From contig JAQGDG010000147.1 of NCBI GenBank assembly GCA_029844215.1, positions 244,775 to 308,774 on the forward strand: 64,000 bases of DNA, in the 5' to 3' direction. A program made the position numbers and the translations under genes. A model generated the notes under the pieces. The model was not told the DNA's origin and ran no database searches. It worked only from the letters and a program-made list of their open reading frames with translations. Source of the DNA: Przewalskia tangutica (lineage: Eukaryota > Streptophyta > Magnoliopsida > Solanales > Solanaceae). This document shows positions 48,501-60,704 of this stretch, in pieces. Each line of letters opens with the position of its first letter. Positions within the stretch are counted from its first letter, which is position 1.

Positions 48501-49661
48501 CGCATACCAGCGGGCGTGATGAACCACCATCGATCCCGGCGTCGAGTCAGAACATCCGCGCCACCCTTGGTCGGACAGCCATCGCAAATGGCCCCGCTAG
48601 CCGCAAAGTAACAAGCTCCTCGCACCACGACACTCCCAAACGCGGTCTACCACATCGACCACACCGGCAGGTGACCGATCCGCCAACACCCTTACTTCCC
48701 CGAAACTCAACCTCGAGCTCCCCGCCTCCCGAATACTGACGCTCAAGGTCGCGAGGACCACCGCACCGGGCGAGGTACAAAACTAGTATGCCGCCGAGGC
48801 CGCCCGCCTCGAAGTCACCAGCGACCTCGCTGCTCGCCTCTTTGCCGATCCCGTCAATCCGCCGACCTTCTCCGCGCCTCACATCCCAGCAGACGAGCTC
48901 GCATGCGGCAATGTCCATGCCCTACCAAGAGCTACACCAACAAGCCTCTCACTGGCAATCATCTAGCCCGGTGACATACGGCACTCTATCCTCCATATCG
49001 CTACTACAATGAACATACCGAGCTAATGAGTCGAACTCCACATCAGTACTTCTAACCGCCCGCCCGCCCCGCTCAACGCTAAAAATCTGCCCCGAGCCCT
49101 CTCATCTCGCGGGCAAGAAATGTGCAAGAAAAGCCTCGAGAACTCGCCCAAATGGCCGGAAGCGCATGCTCTTCTCGGACAGCTCTATGAATCAAACTAC
49201 CAATCGCAGATCACGCAATGATGCAACCCAATACCACCGATTCGCTCGAGACTCGATCACTTACGATCCAGAGTCGCTTGATAAACTCCCGAGGTCATCT
49301 CGCCGATCCATGTAACATCGGGCGCTACAACTCGTAAAGTCCTGTAGCCTCAAACTATTCGCCGGGTGAACCATCGTGCTACTGAATCGGAATCACAGAT
49401 TCAAATTTATCTCATATCTGCCACGACTTCGCCAAGAATCGGGCTATCTCTTGTAACTCATCTCCTCTCGCCTGCATCGTGGACCGAGGCTCAGTATCAG
49501 GTCTCAGAACATCGCCGCGCTCTAAACTCGCTGGGCGGGCGCTACAAAACTCGCCGTCAAGCACAATTCGTGCATCGACGCTCGCGCTCGCATTTCTTCA
49601 GATCCCACTAGCGCCTCCTGGCCGCTTTGCCTTTCTGTGCTGTGGCCGCGCGTGGAGGCAT
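48500..49661 (-). pseudogene. gag remnant of element D
   Basis: Read on the minus strand from the ATG at 49661-49659, which gives MPPRAATAQKGKAARRR and then a stop. The MPPR start is shared with B, E and F. A zinc-knuckle remnant lies at about 48613-48574, where the minus strand has codons for cysteine, a glycine-rich GGGGCCATTTG stretch and TGTCCG near its end. The capsid part is spread over frames. No protease or reverse transcriptase trace exists between this gag and the purine tract. Confidence 0.65.
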
Positions 49662-49846
49662 AATCGTAAAATGAAATACGCTGCAGGGTCCAACTTACAA
49701 CACAATTTCTAAGGCACGATCTCGTAATGAGAGGAATGGAAACTAACTTAAATGTCCTATAGCCTCTCGACATAGATGGCGCACAACACACCGATAATCA
49801 AGACTTTACTAGACACGGTCAGACACTTTCCGAGGACTAATCGCTC

Positions 49847-49853
49847 GATACCA
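49847..49853 (-). other. Primer binding site of element D (complement)
   Basis: GATACCA is followed by CTA and then the LTR at 49857. Confidence 0.75.
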
Positions 49854-50449
49854 CTATGTCACACCCCGACTGCCCGTGGATCGTGCCTTACCCCTGCACC
49901 CTAGTGATACAACATCGTAGAAAACCAATGAAAATAAAACATGAGTCATGAAACAAGAGATATAATAACTAAACAAAGCAACCAAAACAGCTTTTCAGAT
50001 ATACATAAAACCCGAATCTTTAATCCTTTTACAACCCCGCCACAACAAGATTACATGCACTCTAAGATTTACACGACTATGACGGACAGGCCCCGCCATA
50101 CCTCGAATGTACAAGAACCTACAACTCGTGGAACACATACTAAAAGATAAGCCTCAAGAAACGGAGCTTCCTAATACGCCGAATCGTGATCCTAAGAATG
50201 GATCCACGATCGACGTACTCTACCGCAGATGAACGCAGCCTCCGGGCGAGGTCAAGATAACAGTACCAAGTATGTGAAATCAGAAAATATCAGAAATGAA
50301 ATCATACAAATATATAAAAACAGTGAGACATGTATGATAACAAAACTACGCTCACAACATAAAAGGCCATGTCAAGTCGTGACTCACGCCTCAAGTCATC
50401 ACTCAAATATAACTACGGGTCTCACGCCCACAACATCAATCGTGTTCGC

Positions 50450-50705
50450 ATCACGCCGCATGCCCCTAATTCTTCATCGCAGACGCGCTCATGATGCAAC
50501 AATAATAATGCCCCACGCCACATGCCCCGACCGCTGCAGACACGCCCATGTAACATCAACAACAATATATCGTGATCAACTCGCCGCACGCCACATGCCC
50601 CGAATTTACCTCTGAGACACGTCCATGTAACCACAATAACAATATATCGTAATCAACCCCGCCGCACGCCACATGCCCTCGATTCTACCTCGTGTACATG
50701 TCCAC
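50450..50705. repeat. Tandem array in the D 5' LTR
   Basis: Same units as 45495-45760, with small indels. Confidence 0.75.
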
Positions 50706-52140
50706 GTGACACCAACAACAATATACCACACAACCAAAGCTATCACAAACAAGCTCAAGCAAATTACCATACTTCTAGACTTTTATAAAAGATCTACTCT
50801 TTCTCACGGTCACCTGACATCAACATTTGCACAACAAGGCTATTACAACAAGCATAAAGTAGTTACACAACAACAAGCATAGCGCTTATACACAACTCAA
50901 GGTACTTCCATTTTGTATCAAAGTCCGGTTTTAACCCTAAAGTACTACGACATTAACTCTTTTTTAAAACCAAGTACTCATTACTCGAATGAGATTTCAC
51001 AACACTTTTAACAAAAGTTAATTACTAAGTAAAACAAGTTAAGTCTCTTATCTTTCAAGATCAAGTCTCTTAACTTTTACATTCAATAAACCATTCTTAT
51101 TTACATAAGGTCGTTATAACTAACTTCCCATAAAGCTATTATAACACCCTATGTTTTAAACCAACCAACTCATTTAGCACACGACGCTCACCGCATTACA
51201 TAGTTTACAAAACATCATGCTCAAGGATAGGAAGAGGTTCACATACCGCGACGAGTATCGATAATAAGCAAAACGCCCACAAGATCAGAATCGCTAGCCG
51301 CTTTCCACTCTTCAAGTAGAATACGCCACTCGCAGCACTTCCACCTATAAGGCCACAAACGCCTATTAACTTCTAACCGCATTGCCCATATTCTATAGAA
51401 AATTCGCAAAGACTCTCCCCGCAACAACAGAAACTCCTCCTTCTATCGAGGCCGCTACCAAGCCAACCAGGGGGTTTGCACGCCTAACCGACGTGTACAA
51501 TTCTACAACACAAAGAATGTTACACAAGACTATCAGAATACACCCATGTAATTACGCAGCTTCTCTTCTTTAAATTCAGCTTAAGTCAAAAGACATCCGC
51601 AAGCGATGCTTCTATATATAGTATACTTCAACTATATAATCCTACAACATGTAATCTCCAATTACAATAAGAGGACAAGAATATTTACCTCGATAAGCCC
51701 AAAATTATCCGAGATAAAAGTCGATCCCGAGCAAGGTTTAGCTCCTACTCCGCGCTCCAATCCGCCTCCAACAACCCTGAAGTTCTAACCAACTTCTACT
51801 TACATACTTCAACCAACTATGAAGATTTCCTTAGGGTTTCTGCCTGAGACTTAAAAGGACAAAAGGTAGTATTTTCTGCTCTACGATGAGGTAACTTTGG
51901 AAAACTATAAGGTAAAGGCTAAGGTATTTTGGGCATTACAACAATACTGAGAAGTATTTCAATACCACAAGTGAGGTATTATACGAAACAACTAGGCTAG
52001 TGGGTACCCCACTAGCACCTCAAAAGTGGAAGCTCTACCACTCAAAGGGGAGTGGAAGGCTTTGGACGAAACACTCAAGAGGAGTGAGAGTTTTCAAGGC
52101 TTAGACAGTGAGGAGTGGATGAATAAGTTCATCACTACGG

Positions 52141-52148
52141 TATTTATA
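52141..52148 (-). promoter_or_regulatory. TATA box of the D 5' LTR
   Basis: TATTTATA on the + strand lies 506 bp from the LTR start and would drive transcription of D. Confidence 0.6.
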
Positions 52149-52494
52149 GGAAAACCAAAAGCCAACCAACGGCCAAGATTAAGCCATGTGCAAGGCAAGT
52201 GTAAGGCCAAGATCAAGCCAAGCACCCTAACCCTACTCCACAAATCCTCACAAATATCTACACAAATATCTACCACAACTTGCCCATCCATTCGCCCCAC
52301 TCGCCTCAGTCCACCAACGAGGGTGCCAAGTGTTGCCCTCTCGCTGGTCCAAAACATTCCGCCTCTAAAAATCCGCAAAAATACTAAATGACATAGCCGA
52401 ATTTTCCTTCAGATGCTTAGTAAAACGCTTCGCCGAAAATCGACTTAATCGTGTCAGGCACAATAAATATTTCGCCAAGGGTGCCACACGGGGT

Positions 52495-52504
52495 GACACG
52501 TGTC
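52495..52504 (-). promoter_or_regulatory. G-box palindrome in the D 5' LTR
   Basis: GACACGTGTC lies between the LTR start and the TATA box, 143 bp from the start. Confidence 0.55.
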
Positions 52505-52694
52505 GCCCCGATTCGCCTAATATTTCGCCTTCCGAAATATCCAAAATACCGAAACTTTTCCGTAAACTCACATCTTTCTTTCTTTTCAAAATTCTGCACT
52601 CTCGTGACGCACGCCTCACATACATACCCCGCAACTACGGTATAACAACTCAAGCATAATTTCTAAATCAAAACTAACAAGCAGTGAAAGTCGG

Positions 52695-52883
52695 TTACCC
52701 GAGGTGTAGGAATAAGCGAGGATACTTCTTCATCATGTCATCCTCTCGCTTCCCACGCCATCTCCTCCTCGCTCGCTCCGCCATAAGACTTTGACGGCCA
52801 CGCCCTTCGTCCGGTCGCTTAACTCGACGATCGAGTATCGCCACGACTCTCCTCATACGATAACTCCTCCACACCGACATCAT
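52695..52883 (-). pseudogene. Chromodomain-like tail of element E
   Basis: This open stretch of 62 codons on the minus strand begins MMSVWRSYRMRRVVAILDRR. It continues through basic and acidic residues and ends DDMMKKYPRLF. It directly follows the integrase C-terminal part and is the last coding element before the 3' end, as in chromoviruses. Its start (VAILDRRVKR) and end (YPRLF) are recognisable. The central aromatic cage cannot be checked because the middle is altered. It supports the assignment of E and A to chromoviruses. Confidence 0.65.
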
Positions 52884-52989
52884 AAATCGTGCACTCTAGA
52901 CGGATCTCCAACACATTTCCGCAACATAGACACATGAAAATCGACGCACTACCTCCGCATCGGACGGCAGATCCAACTCATGTGCAACC

Positions 52990-53960
52990 TCGCCTACCCT
53001 ACTGACACCGATAAGGCCCAATGTACTGGGCTAAGTTTCATCTTTCCAAATCTCATCACGCCTTCATGGGTGATACCTTCGTGAAGACTCCAATCATCTA
53101 CCTCAACCGTTGTCGACGCCGATGATCTACATACGACTTCGCCGACTCGAAATGACAATAACCGCCTCCCGATAAGCTTCACCTTATCCATCGCCACAAC
53201 CAAGTCCGCCCGACTAATCGAACTTCTCCCACTTCAAACCAACCTATCGCGACTGCACTTCTCTCGTATAAGGCCTCATAAGCGCGCCATCCGGATGCTA
53301 TAATGGTAGCCGTTGTAATAAGCAAACTCCACAAGAGGCAAATGATCCTCCCAACACCTCAAATCAATAACACAAGCCCGCAAAGATATCCTCGTTGTCC
53401 GGATAGTACGCCCGTCCGCTTGGCCCGAGGATGAAACGCCAGATCGAGACTCACTCAGGTCCCTAGTCCTTCAAAAGACCTCCGTTAGCCGTGAACCGAC
53501 CCCTGGCCGTAAATAATCGACATAGAACTTCGCGCAGCCTCACGATCTCTCCGATATACGCCTAGCATAATCCTCGAGAAAGTTGTCCCGATCGGAAGAA
53601 ATGGGTTGATTTCGTTAATTGCCGACGATAACCCAAATAGAATCACGCTCCTCCGAGTGGAAGGTAACCTCAGAATGCAATCCATATTTACCACCTCCCA
53701 CTTCCAAGTCGGAATATCAATAGCTCGCAATGTGCCTCACCGGCTTCGTGCTCAACTCGACTCGACACCCGCATCGTGCCACGAACTCCGCAACGCCCCT
53801 CTTCGTGCCATCCCACCAATACACATACCGAGGTCATGGTACATCTTAGTCGACTCGATGAATGGAATAACGAGCACCGCGCCTCCCGCACCCGACGGTC
53901 CTCGCTACACGGAACACACAACCGCCTCAAATCTTAGCACCCCGCCGCGCTACCTCAAAT
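52990..53960 (-). pseudogene. Integrase remnant of element E
   Basis: On the minus strand, the piece at 53730-53485 reads IPTWKWEVVNMDCILRLP, then ILFGLSSAINEINPFLP, TTFSRIMLGVYRRDRE and SMSIIYGQGS. This matches the catalytic core trace in A (NMDFITV and TKSAHFLP). The C-terminal part at 53203-52994 gives VEVDDW and EGVMRFGK, matching GVMRFGKK in A. The N-terminal zinc-binding part lies at about 53960-53740 in broken frames. The enzyme would have inserted the element DNA. Confidence 0.85.
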
Positions 53961-54160
53961 AGACTATTCTCCTCAAGAGTCAGATCTCGACACCGTGATT
54001 ACACCGGATCCTCATATCGCCGCTTCTTCACCTCGACGATGGAAGACTCGCAACCTCTCGAACCCGAACTCATCACTATCGGACCAACCAAACGAACCCC
54101 AAGGCTCGCTAGCCGATGTAACTCTGACCATATCCCTTTCTCCGTCAGACATCGCATGCA

Positions 54161-54470
54161 CTACCCATCGACCGCTACTGCGGCATCCGCAACTACATCG
54201 CTTTCCCCGGTGGTATAGAATATCAACATCGTAATCCTGCCAGCCTCCAACCACCGCCTCGCCGCAAGTTCACTCCTCTCCGTCAAGATATACCGAGATA
54301 CTTGTCCGTAAATATCCACGCACTCCATACAAATAATGTTCTGCATTTTCAAGGTACGAATCATCACGCCAACTCCAAGTCATGCGCTGATAGTTCTTCT
54401 CATGCTTCCTGCTATCGACGCGTAGTTATAACTCTACCGTGTCGCATCAAGACGCACTCCAAGCCCGACA
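54161..54470 (-). pseudogene. RNase H remnant of element E
   Basis: The open piece at 54367-54161 contains ECVDIYGQVSRYI, then RRWLEAGRITMLIFYTTGES and DVVADA. The RRWLE segment and its neighbours match RRRRWLELLKDYDVDI in element A. The domain lies between reverse transcriptase and integrase, as expected. An internal frame is better kept than in A, but the catalytic residues cannot all be placed. Confidence 0.7.
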
Positions 54471-54599
54471 CCGACGATCACAATAAAACCACATATCCGC
54501 CTAAACCCTCCGAAGAGTAAGAATCGGGCTGCCAATTTCTCCTTCAAGAATCGAAATTCTCTCACAAGCATCCGCCCACCTAACATAGCCGCTCGAGTC

Positions 54600-55270
54600 A
54601 CTTAGTCAAAGGTGCCGAAATGGAAGCAAACTTCTCCACAAACCTCCGATAATAACTCGCAAGGCCCAAAAGTTGCGCACTCCGCTTGGTAGCTGGTCTT
54701 GGCCAAGTCTTGATCGCTCAATCTTCGCCAGACAACCCGAATACCATCTACCGATAACATGCCCTAAGAAAGCCATCAAGATAACCAAAACTCGTGATTT
54801 CGAGAACTGCATACAATCACGGCCTCGAGGACTTCAATACCGCCCTTAAACGGTCTCAGATGCTTCGCTCAGGCGCGAATAAACCAAGATATCATCAATG
54901 AAAACTATCATGAACATATCCAAGAATGGCTTGAACACCGCTCATCAAATCCATGAATATCACCAAGCGTTGTCAACCCGAAAGACATCACCAACTCATA
55001 AGGCTCATACCGTCCCGAATGCGCCTTTGGGATATCCGCTCTCGACTCGCACTGATGATAACCGCATCGCAGTCTATTTTGAAAAACACTTGCACCTCGC
55101 AATCGTCAAACAAATCGCCAATCATGGGAGGGATATCTGCTTCGATAGTTACCTTGTTCACCGTCAGAATCAATACACACGCGCAGCTGCCCCATCCTTC
55201 TTTCTTACAAATAACACCGGCGCTCCTGTGAGAAACACTTGGCCCGATAAAGCCTTTCTCCAAAGAAGTC
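54600..55270 (-). pseudogene. Reverse transcriptase remnant of element E
   Basis: The piece at 55263-54988 begins MEKGFIGPSVSHRSAG, followed by CKKEGWGSC, LILTVNKVTI and MIGDLFDD, then FFKIDCDAVI. The continuation in another frame gives VMSFGLTTLGD near 55025-54990. The active-site motif FIDDILVYS lies at 54902-54876 with both aspartates kept. Compared with A, the same motif and order are present. At least two frame changes interrupt the domain. Confidence 0.87.
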
Positions 55271-55449
55271 CTTCACCGTCCTTCAATTCCTTTAACTCGC
55301 AGTGTCATCCTCAGATGGCTAATAGATATCGGCCGAGGTCCGTGTCAAATCAATGCAAAACTCAACCTCCTCTCGTGAGGATACCCTAAGCTCGCCCGAA
55401 ATACGTCGAAACTCTCTAACGACGAATCGATCAAGGTCCAGATCTCAAA

Positions 55450-55760
55450 TTTCAAGATTTAATACTCAACCACATGGTAGATATATCCTTTCGCACCATC
55501 TTCCTAGCCTCGAGGTAAGAAATAACCAACCTCGCCGACGCAAAGATTCCCTTCCACTGATAATCGCTCACGAAATCGAACCGAACTAATCTCTCTACGC
55601 CTACATTGGCATAGCAAGACGCTAGCCAATCCATACCCATAATTACATCAAAGTCCGTCATATCCAACTCTATCAAGTTTGGCCAGAGTCCGACGATCGC
55701 CTATGTGCACCGGGCAAGCCTTATATACCCGCCGCTACCACCGAATCACCCATCGCGTAG
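55450..55760 (-). pseudogene. Aspartic protease remnant of element E
   Basis: The open piece at 55676-55452 begins MIELDMTDFDVIMGMDWLAS. It continues with YANVGVERLVRF, the C-terminal part of a Ty3/gypsy-type protease. The N-terminal part with the catalytic aspartate would lie near 55760-55700 but is not legible in one frame. The position directly upstream of reverse transcriptase fits. Element A has the same trace (DMTDFDAITG). Confidence 0.7.
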
Positions 55761-55989
55761 CCACCTCAAAAGGTTTTATGGACTCGCCTATCCCTATTCT
55801 ACCGCAATATGAGGGGATATATAGGACAAGGTAGAACTCGAATCTATCAAAGCATATACATCACAAAGAAGAAACCAATAATGTACCGGATTTACATCCG
55901 TGACGCCCCGTCTCGACGGCCGACATAGCATATATGTGGTTCTCGAGGACCGCCGAATCGACCTCTACCACGACCTCACGCCGCGCCGC

Positions 55990-57174
55990 CCAACACTCGC
56001 CCCGGCGCCGACCACCAAGATGAAGATTCAAAGAATCGACTTCGCTTACCGAACCATAACACTTCCGCCGCCATGACGGATAACTTTCTTCGATGGCCCC
56101 GCCGCCACAAGAGTAACAAGCTCCCGAACCCTACGCAGACTTCGCCAGATGAGACCTACCGCATCGAACGCACCGAGACGCGGTGGTCTCGACAGACGGC
56201 CCCGCTTTCCGAAACTCAAGTCCCGAGCCCTCGACCGCCTCGACAACCCGCCGACGACTCCCGCCGTAAAATCGAGAAGGAGCACTCGCGGCCGGGCCGA
56301 ATGTGGACCTAGTTCGCCGCAGGCTTCCCGCCGAAACTACCCCGAGACCTCGCTGCCCCGCCTCGGGCTGGCCTAAATCTAGCCGATCCCGCCTCTCGCC
56401 CTCAATCCTCGCGCATACGCCGCATTCTCGCAATATCCATCCTCGCCAAGAGCTACCCCAAGCATGCAGAATCATACGACGGCCTAATCCCATCACATAT
56501 CGATAACCCCGTCACATGTCCGCTATAATGGCGCGTGATACCGACAAGGAATCAAACCTGTGTCAGATTTCTTCCGATAGTCCTCTCGCCCCGCCTCAAG
56601 GTCAAGAATCTATCTACGCGGGCTCTCATCTCGTGAGGTAAGAAGTGATACAGAAAGCCTCAGAACTCCTCCCAAACACTGGAAGAGCATCCTCACCTCT
56701 CGACAACACCCATGACTCAAACCAGCTTCAACGCAATATCGCAGAATCCTGTAAGTTTCAGTATAACGACTACCTCCGAGGCCCTAAGCACTGCACGGTC
56801 CGCCAGAATCGCCGAACAAACTCCCGCGATCCTCCTCGAATCTCGAACCATAGAACTCGTGGATGACAACCTAGGAAATCCCGACCATAAATCGTCGGCT
56901 TAGGGTCGTCGTCGCTCGCTTGCCGCCGCCACTACGATGGTCAATAGCGGACTGCTCTCGTAATTCTATACTCACCGATCGCGGGACTAGAGGCCCGATA
57001 CCGCGTCTCGTGAGCCGCTCACGCCGAACTCACTGAGGCCGGGCGACGCCGTGGAACTCGCCGCCAAACATCATCTCGTAAAGATCGGCTCGCGCTCTCG
57101 TGACCTCCGCTGCCCCACTAGCAAGACTCTCACCGCTTTGCCCTTCGGGCCGCGGTTGCCTTGCGTGGAGGCAT
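55990..57174 (-). pseudogene. gag remnant of element E
   Basis: The ATG at 57174-57172 on the minus strand gives MPPRKATAARRAKR and then a stop, closely matching the gag start of F (31596). A zinc-knuckle remnant lies at about 56121-56080, where one frame reads CYSCGGGAIE. CYSCG gives the first two cysteines, and the histidine and last cysteine follow only after frame changes. The capsid part between is broken. The piece at 56496-56131 is open for 121 codons but lies partly out of the coding frame. Confidence 0.7.
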
Positions 57175-57360
57175 AATCGATACATAAAGGAAAACATCGA
57201 GGAGGTTCAACCTATAACTCACTTATTGCACGATCTAGAGTGAAAGAATGGAAACCAATCCTAAATATCTCGTAGCCTCTCGACATAGACGTGGTGCACA
57301 ACACACCGATAATCAAGACTCTACTAGACACCTCAGACACTTTCCGAGGACTAACCGCTC

Positions 57361-57367
57361 GATACCA
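57361..57367 (-). other. Primer binding site of element E (complement)
   Basis: GATACCA is followed by CTTT and then the LTR start at 57372. Confidence 0.8.
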
Positions 57368-57371
57368 CTTT

Positions 57372-60004
57372 TGTCACGAACCGACTTCGGCCGCGATCGT
57401 ACTTACCGGTACCCGCTGTATACATCGTAGAATAACAATGAACATACATAACACATAACTTATAAAAAGGTAAACATCACTGGCCAGCCGATAAGGCTGC
57501 CTTTCATAAAAACATACTTAATCAAAAGTATAGCAGTACAACTTGTTCTTACATTTCAAAACACATACGCGACTACGCACTTAAGGATAACAACCGTATG
57601 GACAGTGGCCCCGCCAAACTCCTGAATATACACAATGCCTATAACATCGTGGAAAACTGCACTAACAAACAAACTTCCGAGGAACGGAGCTTCGACACCG
57701 AACAATGATCCTAAGAACGAGGATCCACCACCGCTACCTTTACCGCAGATTTAACGCAGCCCGGCGAAGCGGGTCAAGACACAACATGTACCAAGTATGT
57801 AAACCGAAAGTACTATAGTAATATCATAAGTCTAAAATAAAAGCCGAGTCGTGATGCAAATCAAAATACAAGACATCAGGTCTTACTAACAATGAGAGTA
57901 ATAAGTATATACTTTACTACATAAAATAGTGAGGCTCGTGATCAAAACAGGTCTCGCCTGCAGATCACAGCACCCCTACTCCTCGACTATTTCACCCGCA
58001 TAGTCCCGGACCCGCATGAGGTATTCCTCGATAGTCAGACTACCGCACGGGACTATTTCACCCGCATAAGCCCATAAGGACTCGCATGAGGTATTCCTCG
58101 CATCACGGGTAGCAAATCCACTAATGGTGGTATAACGCTCGTTTTCTCATTTATATTCTTACTCAAGCAGATGGTATGACGCCTCGGGCTTTCCTCATTC
58201 ATACTCTTACTCGAGAAGGTGGTATGACGCCTGGGCTTGCCTCATTCATACTCATACCCTCGGAGTAGCGGTATAACGCCTTGGCTTGCCCTCATTTATA
58301 CTCTTACCCTAGCTCAATCTGGCCATCATATCATAATCATAAATAAGTTAAGAAAGCTTATAACTTCTTATTAGTCTTGTTCATATACCCTCTCATTTTA
58401 GTTTACTTAAGGCACTTAATCATATCTTTAATAAAAGAAAACTGAATTTAACCCAAAGTACTACATACTTCTACTCTTTTAAAAGTGACTTTTCATATAA
58501 AACCTTGGGCAATTGATGCCTTAAAATCGCTTACCTTTCATAATCAAGTCATTTGTCCTTACTTATCTTACTTAGAGTAAATCTCTTCTTATTATCCTTT
58601 CCTAAAGCTAACAAACCAACTTCCCATAAAGTGGTTATATTAACTCTATACTTTAGTAAAAATTATACTTTTCCATAACTATGGACTTATACTTTCTAAA
58701 ACGAACAAGTCTTTATATACTTAAAACAAGTAAGAATACCAAATCCAGACGCTCACCGCACTACATAGATACAACTATTCATGCTCAAGAGATAGGAAAG
58801 CTCCATATACCTCTTCTAATAATCCACTTGCTAAGCCCAAACTACCGCAAGTAATATGTCAACCTATAATAACCATGATACGCTTATTAACCTCTAATTT
58901 CAATGTAGAAATAATCTAAGTTCAAAGCCACTAAATTCTATGGAAAATCAAGATTTTGTTTCTACATACTTGCCACCTTCTCAAGGCCGAATTCAACATC
59001 CAAACGCCTACATTTAAGGCTCAATAATCCAAACATTTCAAAGGGATTACACACCTAAACTCGGTGTGAAAATTCCGCCAAAGGGTACAACAATTAACTT
59101 AACAAGTCTAAGGTAGTTTTAGGCTACAACATGCTCACATAACCTTCTCAACCAAATCCTTCACACCCAAACCATATTTCTACACGAATGAATCTAAGAG
59201 CATTATTTACTACTGCAAGTTCCTTCTTCTTCACATGCAACATCAATAACTAGCTACAAGAGAAGAAATGTTACCTTTAGAGTTTTAGCCAAAATTATTC
59301 CAACAACTTTGCTAGCCTCCTTTCCAAGAACACCACCACACTAACACCAACAAGCTAGCCACAAGCTTCCTTCTTGCCACACCTTTTCATATTTTTCCTA
59401 AGCTTTGAATTCCTCTTGGAATTCTGCAGGTAGAGCTCTAACTTTGAGAGGGAAATTTGAGATGACCAAGTCTTCAAGACTGGTCAATATAAGTGACATG
59501 CAAAAATCAGATGGGGGACACTTGTCACCCTCCCATGGCCTTTTTAAAAGAAGAAATCTGATTTTCCTAAGTTTTTCCGCCAGAATCCCGCCACCACGCC
59601 AGAAACGCAGGCCCATGGCTACAAACTTCCGCCACCTCACAGACTTCCACGCCATCGCTTCGATTCTCGGTGCCGCTGCACTGCAACTTCAGCGACTGAC
59701 ATCCGCGCCGCGCTCGTGATCCGCGCCGCGCTTATCGCCCCGTCTCAAACACATTTCTGTCCGACAAGACCGAACTTGTAACTCCCATAACTTTACTCCG
59801 ATGTCCTATCGACGAACGGCCGGCTGCGCTTGGAAACTAGACTCAACGAACTACGCACTAGGCCTTTGAAACACTTAGGAACTTCAATGTAGCTGGTCAT
59901 AACTCGCCAAAGTTGTCTAAAACCCGCTCAAATAATTCATAACCTACTTTAAGTCTTACACGCCGCACGCCCTCATACGCTCGGGTCCAACTACTGGTAT
60001 AACA
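57372..60004 (-). repeat. Element E 5' LTR
   Basis: The 2633 bp repeat starts TGTCACGAACC and ends TACTGGTATAACA. The terminal hairpin arms are CCGA/TCGG (57381-57390) and GTAC/GTAC (57399-57412). The tandem arrays lie at about 57985-58312. A TATA-like TCAATATAAG lies near 59484-59493, and GGACACTTGTCAC near 59516-59528 stands where other LTRs have the G-box. Confidence 0.9.
57985..58312. repeat. Two tandem arrays in the E 5' LTR
   Basis: Partners of 42763-43093 with the same two unit types. The second type again has about four units. Confidence 0.8.
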
Positions 60005-60009
60005 ATTCC

Positions 60010-60031
60010 AACATGTTATATACATAATAAC
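60010..60031 (-). repeat. G LTR, middle sliver (segment 2 of 3)
   Basis: Twenty-two bases between E and H. They join 42140 and 63265 into sequence resembling the complement of B around 11700-11760, including AACATGTTATATA. Confidence 0.7.
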
Positions 60032-60039
60032 TGTCACGA

Positions 60040-60080
60040 CCCGATTTCGGGCCCGCGACTGGTGCCTTACCCCGGGCACC
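60040..60080 (-). other. Twin hairpins at the end of LTR H
   Basis: CCCGA pairs with TCGGG over two bases (60040-60051). GGTGCC pairs with GGCACC (60061-60080). Confidence 0.65.
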
Positions 60081-60704
60081 CTAGTGATAATACATCAGAG
60101 AAAATCAATGAAATAAAAACTCAAGACACGAATAATATGAAATAAGAAACAAAGCAACTAAACGGTCACCTTCTCAGATATATATCAAACCGAATGCTAC
60201 ATCCTTTACAAACCCCGCCACAACAAGATTTATAGACTTCTAAGAGTTTTTATAACCACTATGACGACAGGCCCCGCCATACCCCGAATGTACAAGTACT
60301 ATAATGACAAGTGACTATACTAAAGATAAGCCTCCGAGAAACGGAGCTTCCCAACACGCAGTAACTGTGATCCTACGAGCGAATCAACAACCGGTGTATC
60401 TCTACCGCAGATGAACGCAAATTTCAAGCGAGGTCAAGACAACAGTACCAAGTATGTGAAATCGAAATATCAGAATGAAATCATAATACCATATAAAACA
60501 GAGAGACATGTATGATAACCAAACTACAAGACACCATATATAAACAAATATGTCAAGTCAGAACTCACGCCTCAAAGTCATCACTCATGCCCGTGGAACT
60601 CCTTCCTCATCGCCGCAGCCTATGATATAAATCATACTACGTGACGCGCCTGCGGCATCTTACCTCACCGCTTTGCGCATACATATACCATATATATATA
60701 TATA

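Larger units (their letters stand above)
44895..52647 (-). mobile_element. Element D: complete gag-only LTR retrotransposon with perfect target duplication
   Basis: LTRs are at 44895-47727 (3') and 49857-52647 (5'). The internal region is 2.13 kb, with the purine tract complement at 47728-47739 and the primer site complement at 49847-49853. Only a gag remnant is present. D is inserted in the internal region of E, close to the E 3' LTR, and is flanked by ACTCA on both sides. It is the cleanest complete insertion in the window. Confidence 0.92.
49857..52647 (-). repeat. Element D 5' LTR
   Basis: The 2791 bp partner of the 3' LTR has a tandem array at 50450-50705, a TATA box complement at 52141-52148 and a perfect GACACGTGTC at 52495-52504. 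In the 3' LTR the latter site reads GACACGGTCG. Confidence 0.92.
42141..60004 (-). mobile_element. Element E: chromovirus-like retrotransposon with gag-pol remnants, split by D
   Basis: LTRs are at 42141-44767 (3') and 57372-60004 (5'). The purine tract complement is at 44768-44780 and the primer site complement at 57361-57367. Without D the internal region is about 4.84 kb, the same as A. It holds gag, protease, reverse transcriptase, RNase H, integrase and a chromodomain-like tail on the minus strand, and a perfect ATTCC target duplication flanks it. D is inserted 122 bp inside the 3' LTR. The frames are broken but better kept than in A. Confidence 0.9.

Noticed and set aside
48547..48918. 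Open frame of 123 codons on the minus strand
   Set aside because: It overlaps the D gag remnant partly out of frame. Its glycine and arginine richness reflects local base content.
52026..52391. Open frame of 121 codons beginning MEALPLKGEW
   Set aside because: It lies in the D 5' LTR around the promoter, on the strand opposite to the element, and is broken in the partner LTR at about 47100-47470.
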